DNA of 64,000 bases, taken from NCBI GenBank assembly GCA_027021365.1, contig JALUUM010000005.1, positions 1-64,000 on the forward strand. Reading direction: 5' to 3'. Position numbers and translations under genes: made by a program. Source of the stretch: Spirochaetales bacterium. GTDB taxonomy: Bacteria; Spirochaetota; Spirochaetia; SZUA-6. The notes beneath the pieces are model-generated. The model had not been told where the DNA came from, did no database searches, and saw only the letters and a program-made list of their open reading frames with translations. This document shows positions 1 to 8,900 of this stretch, one piece after another (position 1 is the stretch's first letter; the number at the start of each line of letters is the position of its first letter).

Positions 1-191
1 TCAAACTCTCCGTTATTTTCTATGACATGCCATAAAGACATGCCAACTATTCCTTACCTAGCCTCTTAAATCCCTTCCCTTATCCCCCTTCCCTTTCCTG
101 TCAAAGACCTTCTTATCTCCACCCGGCTCTCCGCCAGGCGAACTATAATCTATACTCTTTTTTTTCACTCAGTCAAGATCATCTAGACACA

Positions 192-219
192 AAAAGAACC
201 GGCGATTACCGATTCTTTT
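192..219 (-). terminator. Hairpin terminator for the coiled-coil gene
   Basis: An 11-bp stem (one mismatch) of AAAAGAACCGG and CCGATTCTTTT encloses a 6-base loop. Read on the minus strand it lies about 80 bases past the stop codon of the gene at 298-612 and ends in a run of five T. The rest of bases 1-297 holds no convincing gene; it has a pyrimidine-rich tract and a short direct repeat of GACATGCCA near base 25-45. Confidence 0.5.
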
Positions 220-297
220 CAAGTGAAAAAGAATTACGTGTATAGCGTGTATATAGATAATACAGTGCAAACAAAAAGTCAATAGGTGAAAGCAAGG

Positions 298-612
298 TTA
301 TTGCAATTTTTTCAATTCTTTTTCCTTTTTGTCCACCCTTGCTTCGAGATCCTTCAGGTCTTCTATCAGGTCCTTTATTCCGGGAGTGCTTTTCGATACC
401 GTGTTCTTTCCCTCTTTCACAAGCAGCTCATAGACCTTCCTCCCTAGCTCAAGAGATTTTTTACTTGCCTCTCTTTCCAGTTGAGTAATCTCCAGTTTTA
501 TTACACCCTTGTCTCCTAGTTCCTTTGCCTTTTCCTTTGCCTTGTCAAAAGCTTCCTTGGAAATGGAAACCCCCTGGTTGAAAATATCCTCTACACCTTT
601 CCAGAAACTCAC
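298..612 (-). CDS. Small coiled-coil protein of unknown function
   Basis: Predicted 104-residue soluble protein, almost wholly charged and helical, with heptad-like runs of Lys/Glu/Leu and a C-terminus that is close to pure coiled coil. The start is GTG, fixed by a strong AAGGAGGTG Shine-Dalgarno a few bases upstream. No signal peptide, membrane segment or catalytic motif is visible. Residues about 1-30 could form a short amphipathic helix before the coiled coil. It is a single gene with its own terminator and is divergent from ahcY, so the 158-base gap may serve both. I do not recognise a family; a structural or phasin-like role is possible but not shown. Confidence 0.6.
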   Translation of the reverse strand: MSFWKGVEDIFNQGVSISKEAFDKAKEKAKELGDKGVIKLEITQLEREASKKSLELGRKVYELLVKEGKNTVSKSTPGIKDLIEDLKDLEARVDKKEKELKKLQ

Positions 613-705
613 TTATTTCACCTCCTTAAATCTGATAATCATTAATCCTAAAATGGGCCATCCACTGTGTTTCAAATATCAGTATACTACATTTTCTTTT
701 ATTTG

Positions 706-734
706 TTGACTAATATAATTTTCGTGAATAAACT
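706..734 (+). promoter_or_regulatory. Sigma-70-type promoter for ahcY
   Basis: TTGACT (706-711), a 17-base spacer, then TAAACT (729-734, four of six consensus bases) lies 36 bases before the TTG start of ahcY. Motif match only. Confidence 0.4.
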
Positions 735-770
735 TGTTTTAAAATATAGCAAAATACGAGAGGTACCAAT

Positions 771-2027
771 TTGAGTAATTACAAGGTGAAGGACATAGCA
801 CTTGCTGATGAAGGAAAGTTGAAGATAGAATGGGCTGAATCACGAATGCCTGTCCTTATGGAACTTAGAAAAAAATATTCAGAGACAAAACCCCTGAAAG
901 GGATGAGGATTTCCGGCTGCCTTCATGTAACGAAGGAGACAGCCGTACTCGTTAAAACGCTCAGAACGGCAGGAGCAGAGGTATGCTGGAGCGGCTGCAA
1001 TCCTCTGTCCACTCAGGACGACGTGGCTGCAGCCCTTGCCTCGGAAGGTATCAGCATCTATGCCTGGCACGGGCAAAGTGTGGAAGAGTTCTACTGGTGC
1101 ATAGACAAGACCCTTGAAATAAAACCCACTCTCACCCTTGACGACGGAGCAGACCTGATCTTTCGGGTACACAACAAAAAACCCGAACTAGCCGAAGGGA
1201 TCCTAGGCGGAACGGAAGAGACTACAACAGGTGTTCACAGGTTGCGGGCAATGGCAGAAGCAGAGAAGCTTCTATATCCAATAATTGCCGTAAATGATGC
1301 GGAAACCAAATGGGACTTCGACAATGTATACGGAACGGGGCAATCCTCCATAGACGGCATACTCCGGGCAACATCGATACTGATAGCCGGAAAGAATTTC
1401 GTTGTGGCCGGTTACGGACACTGTGGCAGGGGAACTGCCATGAGGGCCAGGGGAATGGGTGCCCAGGTGATAGTAACCGAAGTCGACCCCATATCTGCGC
1501 TAAAGGCAACACTGGAAGGTTTCCGGGTGATGACGATGGACGAGGCGGCAGAGGTGGGAGATGTTTTTATTACGGCAACGGGTATGAAGGACGTGATAAA
1601 GAAGAGGCACTTTGAAAAGATGAAAGACGGTGCCATAATATGCAACACGGGACACTACGACTGCGAACTGAACCTCGATGAACTGAAAGAACTTTCTGAA
1701 TCTTCACGGGAAATACGCCCGAACAATGAAGAGTTCAAGTTGAAGGACGGAAAAAGGATATATCTCCTTGCAAAGGGAAGGCTGGTAAACCTCGCCGCGG
1801 CCGAAGGGCATCCCTCAGAGGTGATGGACATGTCTTTTGCCAATCAGTTTATGGCACTGATCTACCTTGCAAGAGAGGGGAAGAATCTCGAAAGAGGTGT
1901 GTACGACGTTTCACACGATCAGGACGAGGAAATTGCTGCCATAAAACTCTCCACAATGGGAATAAAGATAGATTCCCTTACCGAGGAACAGAAGGCATAT
2001 GAAAAGGACTTCTCCGCAGGGACATAA
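771..2027 (+). CDS. ahcY: S-adenosylhomocysteine hydrolase (adenosylhomocysteinase)
   Basis: Splits S-adenosylhomocysteine into homocysteine and adenosine in the cytosol, clearing the by-product of SAM-dependent methylation. The 418-residue protein has the NAD-binding glycine motif GYGHCGRG near residue 215 and the substrate-domain block with NDAETKWDFDN before it. It belongs to the shorter bacterial/archaeal type, as in Thermotoga. The C-terminal end differs from the classical KPxxYRY tail. The start is TTG, chosen because GAGAGG sits seven bases upstream. The products feed metY/metX-linked methionine synthesis and the adenosine kinase-like gene at 20.2 kb. A degenerate repeat begins at its stop codon. 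Confidence 0.95.
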   Translation: MSNYKVKDIALADEGKLKIEWAESRMPVLMELRKKYSETKPLKGMRISGCLHVTKETAVLVKTLRTAGAEVCWSGCNPLSTQDDVAAALASEGISIYAWHGQSVEEFYWCIDKTLEIKPTLTLDDGADLIFRVHNKKPELAEGILGGTEETTTGVHRLRAMAEAEKLLYPIIAVNDAETKWDFDNVYGTGQSSIDGILRATSILIAGKNFVVAGYGHCGRGTAMRARGMGAQVIVTEVDPISALKATLEGFRVMTMDEAAEVGDVFITATGMKDVIKKRHFEKMKDGAIICNTGHYDCELNLDELKELSESSREIRPNNEEFKLKDGKRIYLLAKGRLVNLAAAEGHPSEVMDMSFANQFMALIYLAREGKNLERGVYDVSHDQDEEIAAIKLSTMGIKIDSLTEEQKAYEKDFSAGT

Positions 2028-2102
2028 CGGGGTAGCTGGGACATCGTATGGACATAGCAGGGACACTGTATGAACATAGCGGGAACAAAATGGGGATATA
2101 GC
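2019..2102. repeat. Degenerate 22-bp tandem repeat after ahcY
   Basis: Three units of about 22 bp (2038-2059, 2060-2080, 2081-2102), each starting GGGACA or GGAACA and ending ATAGC, with a shorter partial unit at 2019-2037 that overlaps the ahcY stop. The units differ at several positions, so this is an old or drifting repeat. It fills most of the gap to the next gene. Confidence 0.7.
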
Positions 2103-2134
2103 GAGTATATGAAAGACAAATAAAGACAGGGAAG

Positions 2135-2419
2135 ATGGATATTCCAAAGTATATCAGATGCAGGACATGCGGAAGATACATCACTACAGATGATGCTATA
2201 CCGGGAGGATATTGCTCGGAGGAGTGTAGCCTCAAATTCGACAGGTGTATAAATTGCGGCAGATACTTTCCCAGGGGAGAGGGTTACAGAGGCGAATACT
2301 GTTCAAAGGAATGTTCCACACATTACATGATAAAGAATGTATTCGATGAAAGCCGCTTCGGCGAGGAGAGGCAGTACAGATACATTGCAGACAAATCTAA
2401 CTTAAAGGAGACAGCATGA
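2135..2419 (+). CDS. Double zinc-ribbon protein of unknown function
   Basis: A 94-residue protein with two similar halves, each carrying a CxxC knuckle followed by a CSxEC knuckle (C-R-T-C / YCSEEC and C-I-N-C / YCSKEC), which should bind two zinc ions. This pattern is seen in small treble-clef or MYND-like zinc proteins (DUF2116-like); exact family not certain. It overlaps adk by four bases (ATGA), so the two are translationally coupled. The adenylate kinase downstream also has a zinc-binding lid, but no functional link follows from that. The C-terminal 25 residues are polar and probably unstructured. Confidence 0.65.
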   Translation: MDIPKYIRCRTCGRYITTDDAIPGGYCSEECSLKFDRCINCGRYFPRGEGYRGEYCSKECSTHYMIKNVFDESRFGEERQYRYIADKSNLKETA

Positions 2420-3051
2420 AAAAATACAGGTTGATTCTTCTCGGTCCGCCGGGCGCGGGGAAGGGAACAGTTGCCAAGAAAATAGCAGAAAAGTACCAAA
2501 TACCGCAGATATCCACGGGAGACATCTTCAGAGAGGCTGCAAAGAGTGGTTCAGAACTCGGAAGTAGGGTGAAAAGGATAATGGAGAGCGGCGAGCTCGT
2601 TCCCGATGATCTTACCATTTCACTCGTCAAGGAGAGGCTGGGGAAAAAAGACACCGAGAGAGGCTTTATCCTGGATGGTTTTCCCCGAACTATTATTCAG
2701 GCAGATTCTCTCTCCGAAATCACAAGTATAGATGCTGTGATAAATTTCAATATCCCACGTGAAGAGATAATAAGAAGGCTCTCGGGAAGGAGAATATGCA
2801 GCCAGTGCGGTGCAATATACCATGTAACGGATTTTCCTCCGAAGGTCGAGGGTATCTGTGACATATGTGGCGGCAAACTTTACCAGAGAGACGACGACAA
2901 GATAGAATCAATAGAAAAACGTCTCAATGTATATGAAAAACAGACATTGCCCCTTATAGAATACTACAGGACAAAGGGGATTTTGTATGATATCGACTCC
3001 TCTGTAAACCCGGACTACTCCATGGAACAGATTGGGAAAATACTATCTTGA
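2416..3051 (+). CDS. adk: Adenylate kinase with zinc-binding lid
   Basis: Converts ATP and AMP to two ADP in the cytosol. The 211-residue protein has the P-loop GPPGAGKGT at residues 10-18, the AMP-binding segment with STGDIFREA, the DGFPRT motif, and a long LID domain with CSQCG and CDICGG cysteine pairs that bind zinc, as in Gram-positive and many thermophile enzymes. The start overlaps the upstream zinc-ribbon gene (ATGA) and AAAGGAG precedes it. Its TGA stop abuts the stop codon of the convergent TPR gene with no base between. Confidence 0.95.
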   Translation: MKKYRLILLGPPGAGKGTVAKKIAEKYQIPQISTGDIFREAAKSGSELGSRVKRIMESGELVPDDLTISLVKERLGKKDTERGFILDGFPRTIIQADSLSEITSIDAVINFNIPREEIIRRLSGRRICSQCGAIYHVTDFPPKVEGICDICGGKLYQRDDDKIESIEKRLNVYEKQTLPLIEYYRTKGILYDIDSSVNPDYSMEQIGKILS

Positions 3052-4002
3052 TTATTCTTTTATTCTGATTCCCTTTTCCTCCAATAACTCCTTAACTTTG
3101 TCCTTCTCCATAAGGTCTTCTGATTTGAGGAGACCCCTCAATTTATCCAAATCCTTGAACCCGAGATTCAGCGCCTCTTTCAAATGCACAAGCCCTTTAT
3201 CCGGATCCTCTACCTTGGTAAGAAGAATCTTTGCGCTTTCGAACCATGCCTCGGCGGTATCCTTCTTTATGGAAGTTGCAAGGTTGAAGGCTTCGAGAGA
3301 TTTTTCGTACATCTCAAGTTTTTCATATGTATGACCGAGTAACATGAATACTTCCCAATCATCAGGTCTTGCCTGAGCATAATCCTCCAGGAAAGAGAGT
3401 CCCTCTTCGATCTGTCCTGCCTCTATCAACAGTTTACCAAGGTTGAATTTTGTGTCGGTATCTTCCGGATCGTATTTCAGTATCTTCCGGAAGTTCTCCT
3501 CGGCACCCGCATAATCCTTGCTGTCCCACAAGATTATTCCCTTATTATTCAGGGCATCGGTATTTTCAGGTGAGATTTCTAAAATCCTATCAAGAATAGT
3601 GACTGCACTTTCATCGTTACCATCCAGATGATATGCATAGGCAAGCGCTTCGAGAACCTTCAGGTTCTCAGGGTCTCCCTCGAGTAAATTCTTCAATGTT
3701 CCAATTGCAGCTTCCAAATCATTGGTCTTTATATAGGACAGAGCCAGGTTATAACTGGTACTCTTCAAGGAGCTATCATAGTTGTAGGCTTTCTCATAAT
3801 AACCTATCGCCTTCTTAAATTCTCCTATTTCGAAATATGCATTGCCAAGGTTGTAATACTCCCTTGCAAGCTCTTCCCGGCTTGTTGCCGATACACAACC
3901 GGACAAGGAGAAGGAAAACAAGAGGAGTAGCAAGAGGAGAAGAATAAGCGGGAAACCCAATGTCGCCGGAAAAACAAATCTCTTTTCAAAACCAAAAATC
4001 AC
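3052..4002 (-). CDS. TPR-repeat lipoprotein
   Basis: A predicted 316-residue membrane-anchored protein made mainly of tetratricopeptide repeats, which act as protein-binding scaffolds. The N-terminus has basic residues, a poly-leucine core and the lipobox LSGC, so the mature protein should begin at that cysteine. At least six TPR units follow (for example YYNLGNAYFEIGEFKKAIGY). The open frame extends further upstream, but I place the start at the GTG at 4002 because AGGAG lies nine bases before it and this puts the signal peptide at the N-terminus. It is convergent with adk and divergent from metX with about 70 bases between starts. The binding partner is unknown. Confidence 0.8.
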   Translation of the reverse strand: MIFGFEKRFVFPATLGFPLILLLLLLLLFSFSLSGCVSATSREELAREYYNLGNAYFEIGEFKKAIGYYEKAYNYDSSLKSTSYNLALSYIKTNDLEAAIGTLKNLLEGDPENLKVLEALAYAYHLDGNDESAVTILDRILEISPENTDALNNKGIILWDSKDYAGAEENFRKILKYDPEDTDTKFNLGKLLIEAGQIEEGLSFLEDYAQARPDDWEVFMLLGHTYEKLEMYEKSLEAFNLATSIKKDTAEAWFESAKILLTKVEDPDKGLVHLKEALNLGFKDLDKLRGLLKSEDLMEKDKVKELLEEKGIRIKE

Positions 4003-4072
4003 GCTGAATTGCTCCTGGTTAAATAAAATACAACTTGACAACAAAAGTTGCAACCAATAGGATACCACCAAT

Positions 4073-5350
4073 ATGGGATTGAATGGGAGAGACAACCATA
4101 ACGATAATACCCTCGCCGCTACAGGTAATGCACTACCTGAGGAAGTTCCCCCTGGTAAAGGATCTGAAAAAGGCCTTGAAAGCGAGAAAAAGACCGTCAA
4201 AAAGTACGAAGAAACTTTCCCGAAAGAAGCATCCGTAGGATTGGTGGTGCCACAGGATTTTACATTTGCCTACCCACCTAATGAACTTGTGCTGGAGAGT
4301 GGAAAAAAGCTCGGTCCGATAAACCTGCGTTACGAGACTTACGGAGAGTTGAATTCCGACAAATCCAATGCAATCCTCATCTTGCACGCCTTCTCCGGTG
4401 ATGCACATGCAGCCGGGTATCACTCCGAGTCCGACAAAACCCCGGGCTGGTGGGATCACATGATAGGACCCGGAAAAGCATTCGACACGAAGAGGTACTT
4501 CGTTATATGTTCCAATGTCATTGGCGGCTGCCAGGGGTCGACGGGACCTTCTTCCATAAATCCCGATACGGGTAAACCCTACGGCCTGTCCTTCCCCGTT
4601 GTGACAATCGGGGATATGGTAAAGGCACAGTTTCACCTTGTCAGGCACCTTGGAATATCCTCCCTGTACTCTGTGGCAGGGGGCTCCATGGGTGGCATGC
4701 AGGCCTTGGAATGGAGTGTGAGATACCCTGAAATGGTGAGATCAGCAATAATTCTCGCTTCTACTGCCCGTCTTACCGCTCAGGGCATTGCCTTCGATGC
4801 TGTCGGTAGGAATGCAATAATGTCCGATGCCAACTGGCAAGGAGGAGATTACTACGGGAAATCGATCCCTGCCAGGGGTCTCTCGATAGCGAGAATGGTG
4901 GGGCATATCACATATCTCTCGGATCTTTCCATGGGCATGAAATTCGGCAGGAGACTTCAGACGAGAGAGAACTACGGCTTCGATTTCACCAACGAATTCG
5001 AGGTTGAAAGCTACCTGCAGCACCAGGGAGACAAGTTCGTTGAGCGTTTCGATGCAAACTCATACCTCTACATTACCAAGGCAATGGATTACTTCGACCT
5101 CGGGGAGCCTTACGGAAGCCTTGCCAATGCCTTTGCACGGGCAAGGGCAAAGTACCTGGTGGTTTCCTTTTCAACCGACTGGTTGTACCCGCCATACCAG
5201 TCCAAGGAGATGGTCTTTTCCATGATGAAGAGCGGAAGGGATGTATCATACATACAGCTTAACAGCCCTTACGGGCATGATTCCTTTCTTCTTGAAAAGA
5301 GCAGACAGACAAAGATAATAAGAGCATTTCTGGAAAGTATCAATGACTGA
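4073..5350 (+). CDS. metX: Homoserine O-acetyltransferase
   Basis: Transfers acetyl from acetyl-CoA to homoserine, making the substrate for O-acetylhomoserine sulfhydrylase. An alpha/beta-hydrolase fold protein of 425 residues: nucleophile Ser205 in GGSMGGMQ, catalytic Asp369 in FSTDWLYPP and His402 in YGHDSF. Typical family members begin near residue 55 here (VGLVVPQDFTFAYPPNEL), so about 50 polar residues form an N-terminal extension, or the true start lies further in; no clear Shine-Dalgarno settles this. metW follows with an 8-base overlap, the usual metX-metW pairing. The partner enzyme metY is at 53.8 kb. Confidence 0.93.
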   Translation: MGLNGRDNHNDNTLAATGNALPEEVPPGKGSEKGLESEKKTVKKYEETFPKEASVGLVVPQDFTFAYPPNELVLESGKKLGPINLRYETYGELNSDKSNAILILHAFSGDAHAAGYHSESDKTPGWWDHMIGPGKAFDTKRYFVICSNVIGGCQGSTGPSSINPDTGKPYGLSFPVVTIGDMVKAQFHLVRHLGISSLYSVAGGSMGGMQALEWSVRYPEMVRSAIILASTARLTAQGIAFDAVGRNAIMSDANWQGGDYYGKSIPARGLSIARMVGHITYLSDLSMGMKFGRRLQTRENYGFDFTNEFEVESYLQHQGDKFVERFDANSYLYITKAMDYFDLGEPYGSLANAFARARAKYLVVSFSTDWLYPPYQSKEMVFSMMKSGRDVSYIQLNSPYGHDSFLLEKSRQTKIIRAFLESIND

Positions 5351-5951
5351 TAAAGACAGGCCACACTTGAATTACGGAATAATAACGAACCTCATAGAAG
5401 AGAACAGCACAGTGCTGGATCTCGGTTGCGGTGACGGGGAGCTCCTTCTACGACTCATGAGGGAAAAGAATGTCAAGGGAAGAGGTGTCGACATAGAGGA
5501 GAGAATGATAATGCTCTGTATATCCAAGGGCATCTCTGTTTTCCAGGGCAACCTCGATGAAGGATTAAAGGATTACGGCTCCAAGAGCTACGATTACGTG
5601 ATCCTCAACCAGACACTCCAGGTTACTCACAAGCCAATCCTGGTGCTCAACGAGATGCTTAGAGTGGGAAAGAGGGCCATTATTTCATTTCCCAACTTTG
5701 GCCATTACAAGCTGATACTCCAACTTCTGTTTAGGGGGAGAATGCCCGTAACGAAGGACCTTCCCTACCAGTGGTACAACACACCCAACATCCACCTCTG
5801 CACGAGAAACGATTTCATAGAACTCTGCAGGGAGAACAATATAAAAATAATCAGGGAAATCGACATCAGAGAGGGTAAAATAATTTCAGGTTTTCTTCCC
5901 AACTTGCGAGCGACCGAGGTGATCTTTATTCTGGAGAAAGAGTCCGTATGA
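5343..5951 (+). CDS. metW: MetW-like methyltransferase-fold protein
   Basis: A 202-residue SAM-methyltransferase-fold protein; motif I is VLDLGCGDGELL near residue 21 and the acidic end of strand 2 is VDIEE. In other bacteria MetW works with MetX in homoserine acetylation, and here the gene overlaps metX by eight bases. The signature region SFPNFGHYKLILQLLFRGRMP is typical of MetW (seen across residues about 117-140). Its 3' end overlaps the convergent glnE gene by 26 bases. Confidence 0.9.
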   Translation: MTDKDRPHLNYGIITNLIEENSTVLDLGCGDGELLLRLMREKNVKGRGVDIEERMIMLCISKGISVFQGNLDEGLKDYGSKSYDYVILNQTLQVTHKPILVLNEMLRVGKRAIISFPNFGHYKLILQLLFRGRMPVTKDLPYQWYNTPNIHLCTRNDFIELCRENNIKIIREIDIREGKIISGFLPNLRATEVIFILEKESV

Positions 5952-8900
5952 AATAATCTCTCACCCTCTCCAACCTGTGATTGAGATCTGCAATGAAATC
6001 TTCTCTCTTCACCGTGCTGTCTACCATTCTCTTTGCAATCCCCTCCAGATCATCCTGAGTAATTGCATGCTTCTGCCTGTCACCGTATATCTGAAGGTAA
6101 TGTTCCACCCTCCTCAAGAAGAGGTAATGCTCCCTCAATTCCTCGGCCTCTTCCCTCCCCAGGATTTTCATTTCTACAAGTTTATCCATAGCCTCCAAGG
6201 TATTACCTGTAATCTCACCGGGTCTGCCAGCCAGATGAAAGAGTTGAAGTCCCTGAAGGAGGAATTCAATATCCCTTATTCCACCCCTGCCGTTTTTCAC
6301 ATCGATCTGGTCACTATCGGCAAGGTTGCCACCCTTCTCACCCATCACACGCATTTTTGATATCGATTCTTTATATTGATTCTTGCCATACCTTTCGAAA
6401 GCTACTTCCCGAAGTACGGATACAATACTCTCTCCCAGTTTGATATTCCCTCCTACGGGTCTAAGTTTTATCAATGCCTGAACCTCCCAGGGCCTTGCAT
6501 TTTTCTTGAAGTATTCGATTACCGAAGTAACCGGCTGTACCAGTTCCCCTGAACTCCCGTAGGGCCGTAACCTCAAATCAACCCTGTAGGCATACCCTTC
6601 AGCAGTATGCCCGGAAAGGTAGACCCGTACACGCCTGGCCACATCGGCAGCTTTCTCCCTGAACCCGTCTTCCACCGAAGTATCGTCATAGACAAAAAAG
6701 AGGTCTATGTCGGAACTGTAATTTAGCTCCCTGCCTCCGAGCTTTCCGAAAGCTAGTATGCAGAGATTTTCATGGATTTGCTCCTCCCCCGTTGCACGCC
6801 CCAGAGAGAGCCGGATACAACTCTCTGCCAGTTCGGACAACTCAAACATTATTTCCTCGATTGGTTTCCCGAGACAGAGATCCCTTGTACCGATTCTCAA
6901 AATTTCCCTTCTCTTCATAATCCTCAAAGCATTCATCCATTCCTCGTCTTCATCCGCAGAGGATGCCAGTTCCATGAAATCCATCGTTATCGATTCCCTG
7001 GTACGCACTTTTCCCACATTTTCAGGAAGTGTAACCCACTCAAAGAATTCAGGATTCCTGATAAGGGTATTGGCAAGAAATTCACTGTCTGAAAATATTT
7101 TCAGCATGATTTCAAGACGCTTTGGCTGTGAAAGGAGTACTTCAAAGTGATGCTGTGGGTTGTTCAAAATACCCGCAAAACGTTCCCAGTTGTTAAGGGC
7201 AACATCCGGGTCGGCAACTCTTCTTAGTATGTCACTTGCAAGGACTGCAAGTTTTGCAAAGAGGTTCCTTCTTTCTCCGGAACCCCCGAGGTTGCGAAAG
7301 TTCTTGTACGCCCTTCTTATATCCCTAAAACCACCGCGCAAGAGAATCTTTTTCACCGTTTCTTCATCTATCGAAGAGGAGAGAACCAGGTCTGCAATAT
7401 TTCCAAAACCCTTCCCGGGTACAGATTCTCTTCCGAAGTACCTATTCAAGAACTTCCTTATCAGTGCCGTTTTAGTCTCGAAGTCTATATTCAACCGTTG
7501 GGATGCCGTTAACCTGTCGTCACTGGTATATCCCATTCTTCTTGCAAGGTGTTCATACTCCCTGGAATTCGATTCGGGAAGAAAGAGGTCCTTCGCAGAT
7601 CCCCTGAGCATTCTGAGTGCATTTATCAACCTCCTTAAAAAATAGTATGCATCGGCAATCTGTTCGAAGTCTTCCCTCTCCAGTATTTTCGCCTTAACCA
7701 TCCTTTCCAGGGCATCGTGAAGGACCGGGGTCCTAAGTTTGTTGTTCCGGCTCCCGTGAATCACCTGCAACATCTGGACCGCATACTCGAGATCCACAAG
7801 GGCACCCGGACTGAACTTCGCATTCAACCTTCCCCCCTTGCACTTTTCCCTATACTGCCTCGCCCTCAAACTCCTTATCTCTTTTAAATCGATACTATCC
7901 TCCGTATAGACGATCTCATCCCTCAGGCGCTCTACCATTTTACCAAAATCATAGTCTCCTCCTACCCTTCTCATTCTCACCAGGGCGAGTCTCTCGTAGG
8001 AATGTGATTTTCCGCCTCTTCCATAGTACTTACAGAAACGTTCGAGGCTGCAGGCAAGAGGGCCGGCACTTCCAAAGGGCCGCAATCTCAAATCTATATG
8101 AAAAATTCCCTCCCGCTTGGCATGTATCAATTTAGTTGCCCTTTTGACAAGTTCCTCGAAAAACTCCGAGTTTTCCAAACTCTTCTCTCCATCCGTCCTT
8201 CCCTGATCACTGTAGAGAAAGAGAATCTCTATATCCGAGGCATATCCCAAGGCAACACCACCAAACTTCCCCAATCCCATTACTGCATATTTAGCTTCCA
8301 GGCCTGCTACACTCCTGGGAACACCATATATCTCCTTCATCGCTCGATAGGCAAGGTCAAATGCCTTGTCCACCACACATTCTGCCAATCTGGTAAGGTT
8401 GATACTTAGCTTCTTAAGATCCCAGCCATCAAGCAGTATATGATTGAGATCCATCAGGAAGATCTGGCGATCCTTATACTCGTTCATAACCCTCTCTTTA
8501 CCCTCGAGGGTATCCTCCCTTGAGATCACCTCGTCCAGCTTCTTGCAGAGTTGCTCGGGAAGATCTGAAAAGGATTCCTGCCGTGCATGGGGTTTCAGCA
8601 TGGGAATAAGGGTCTCGTACTGAAGACGGATGAAATCCTCCCAGAGGAAATCACTTATCCCGAGGAGCCTTGCCAGGTACTTCAGTGTATCAACATCAAA
8701 GAGCATCTCGAGAAGTCTGCCCTTTCCCGGAAGATCGAGCACCCTCTGAAGAAGTTCTTCGAACCTCAGGAGGGCAGAATACGGACTGGGTGACTGGGAT
8801 AGGAAATAGGTAAACTGCTTGGTGAGGAGAACAGAAAGTTTTATCCGATCGAGCTGTTTGGGTTCCGTTATCTTCTTCCCCTCGTTAGTTACAAAGAGAA

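Noticed and set aside
1..297. Partial gene at the left edge
   Set aside because: No frame with protein-like sequence runs in from the edge.
1222..1648. Open frames inside ahcY on both strands
   Set aside because: They lie wholly within a confidently assigned gene and encode low-complexity shadow sequence.
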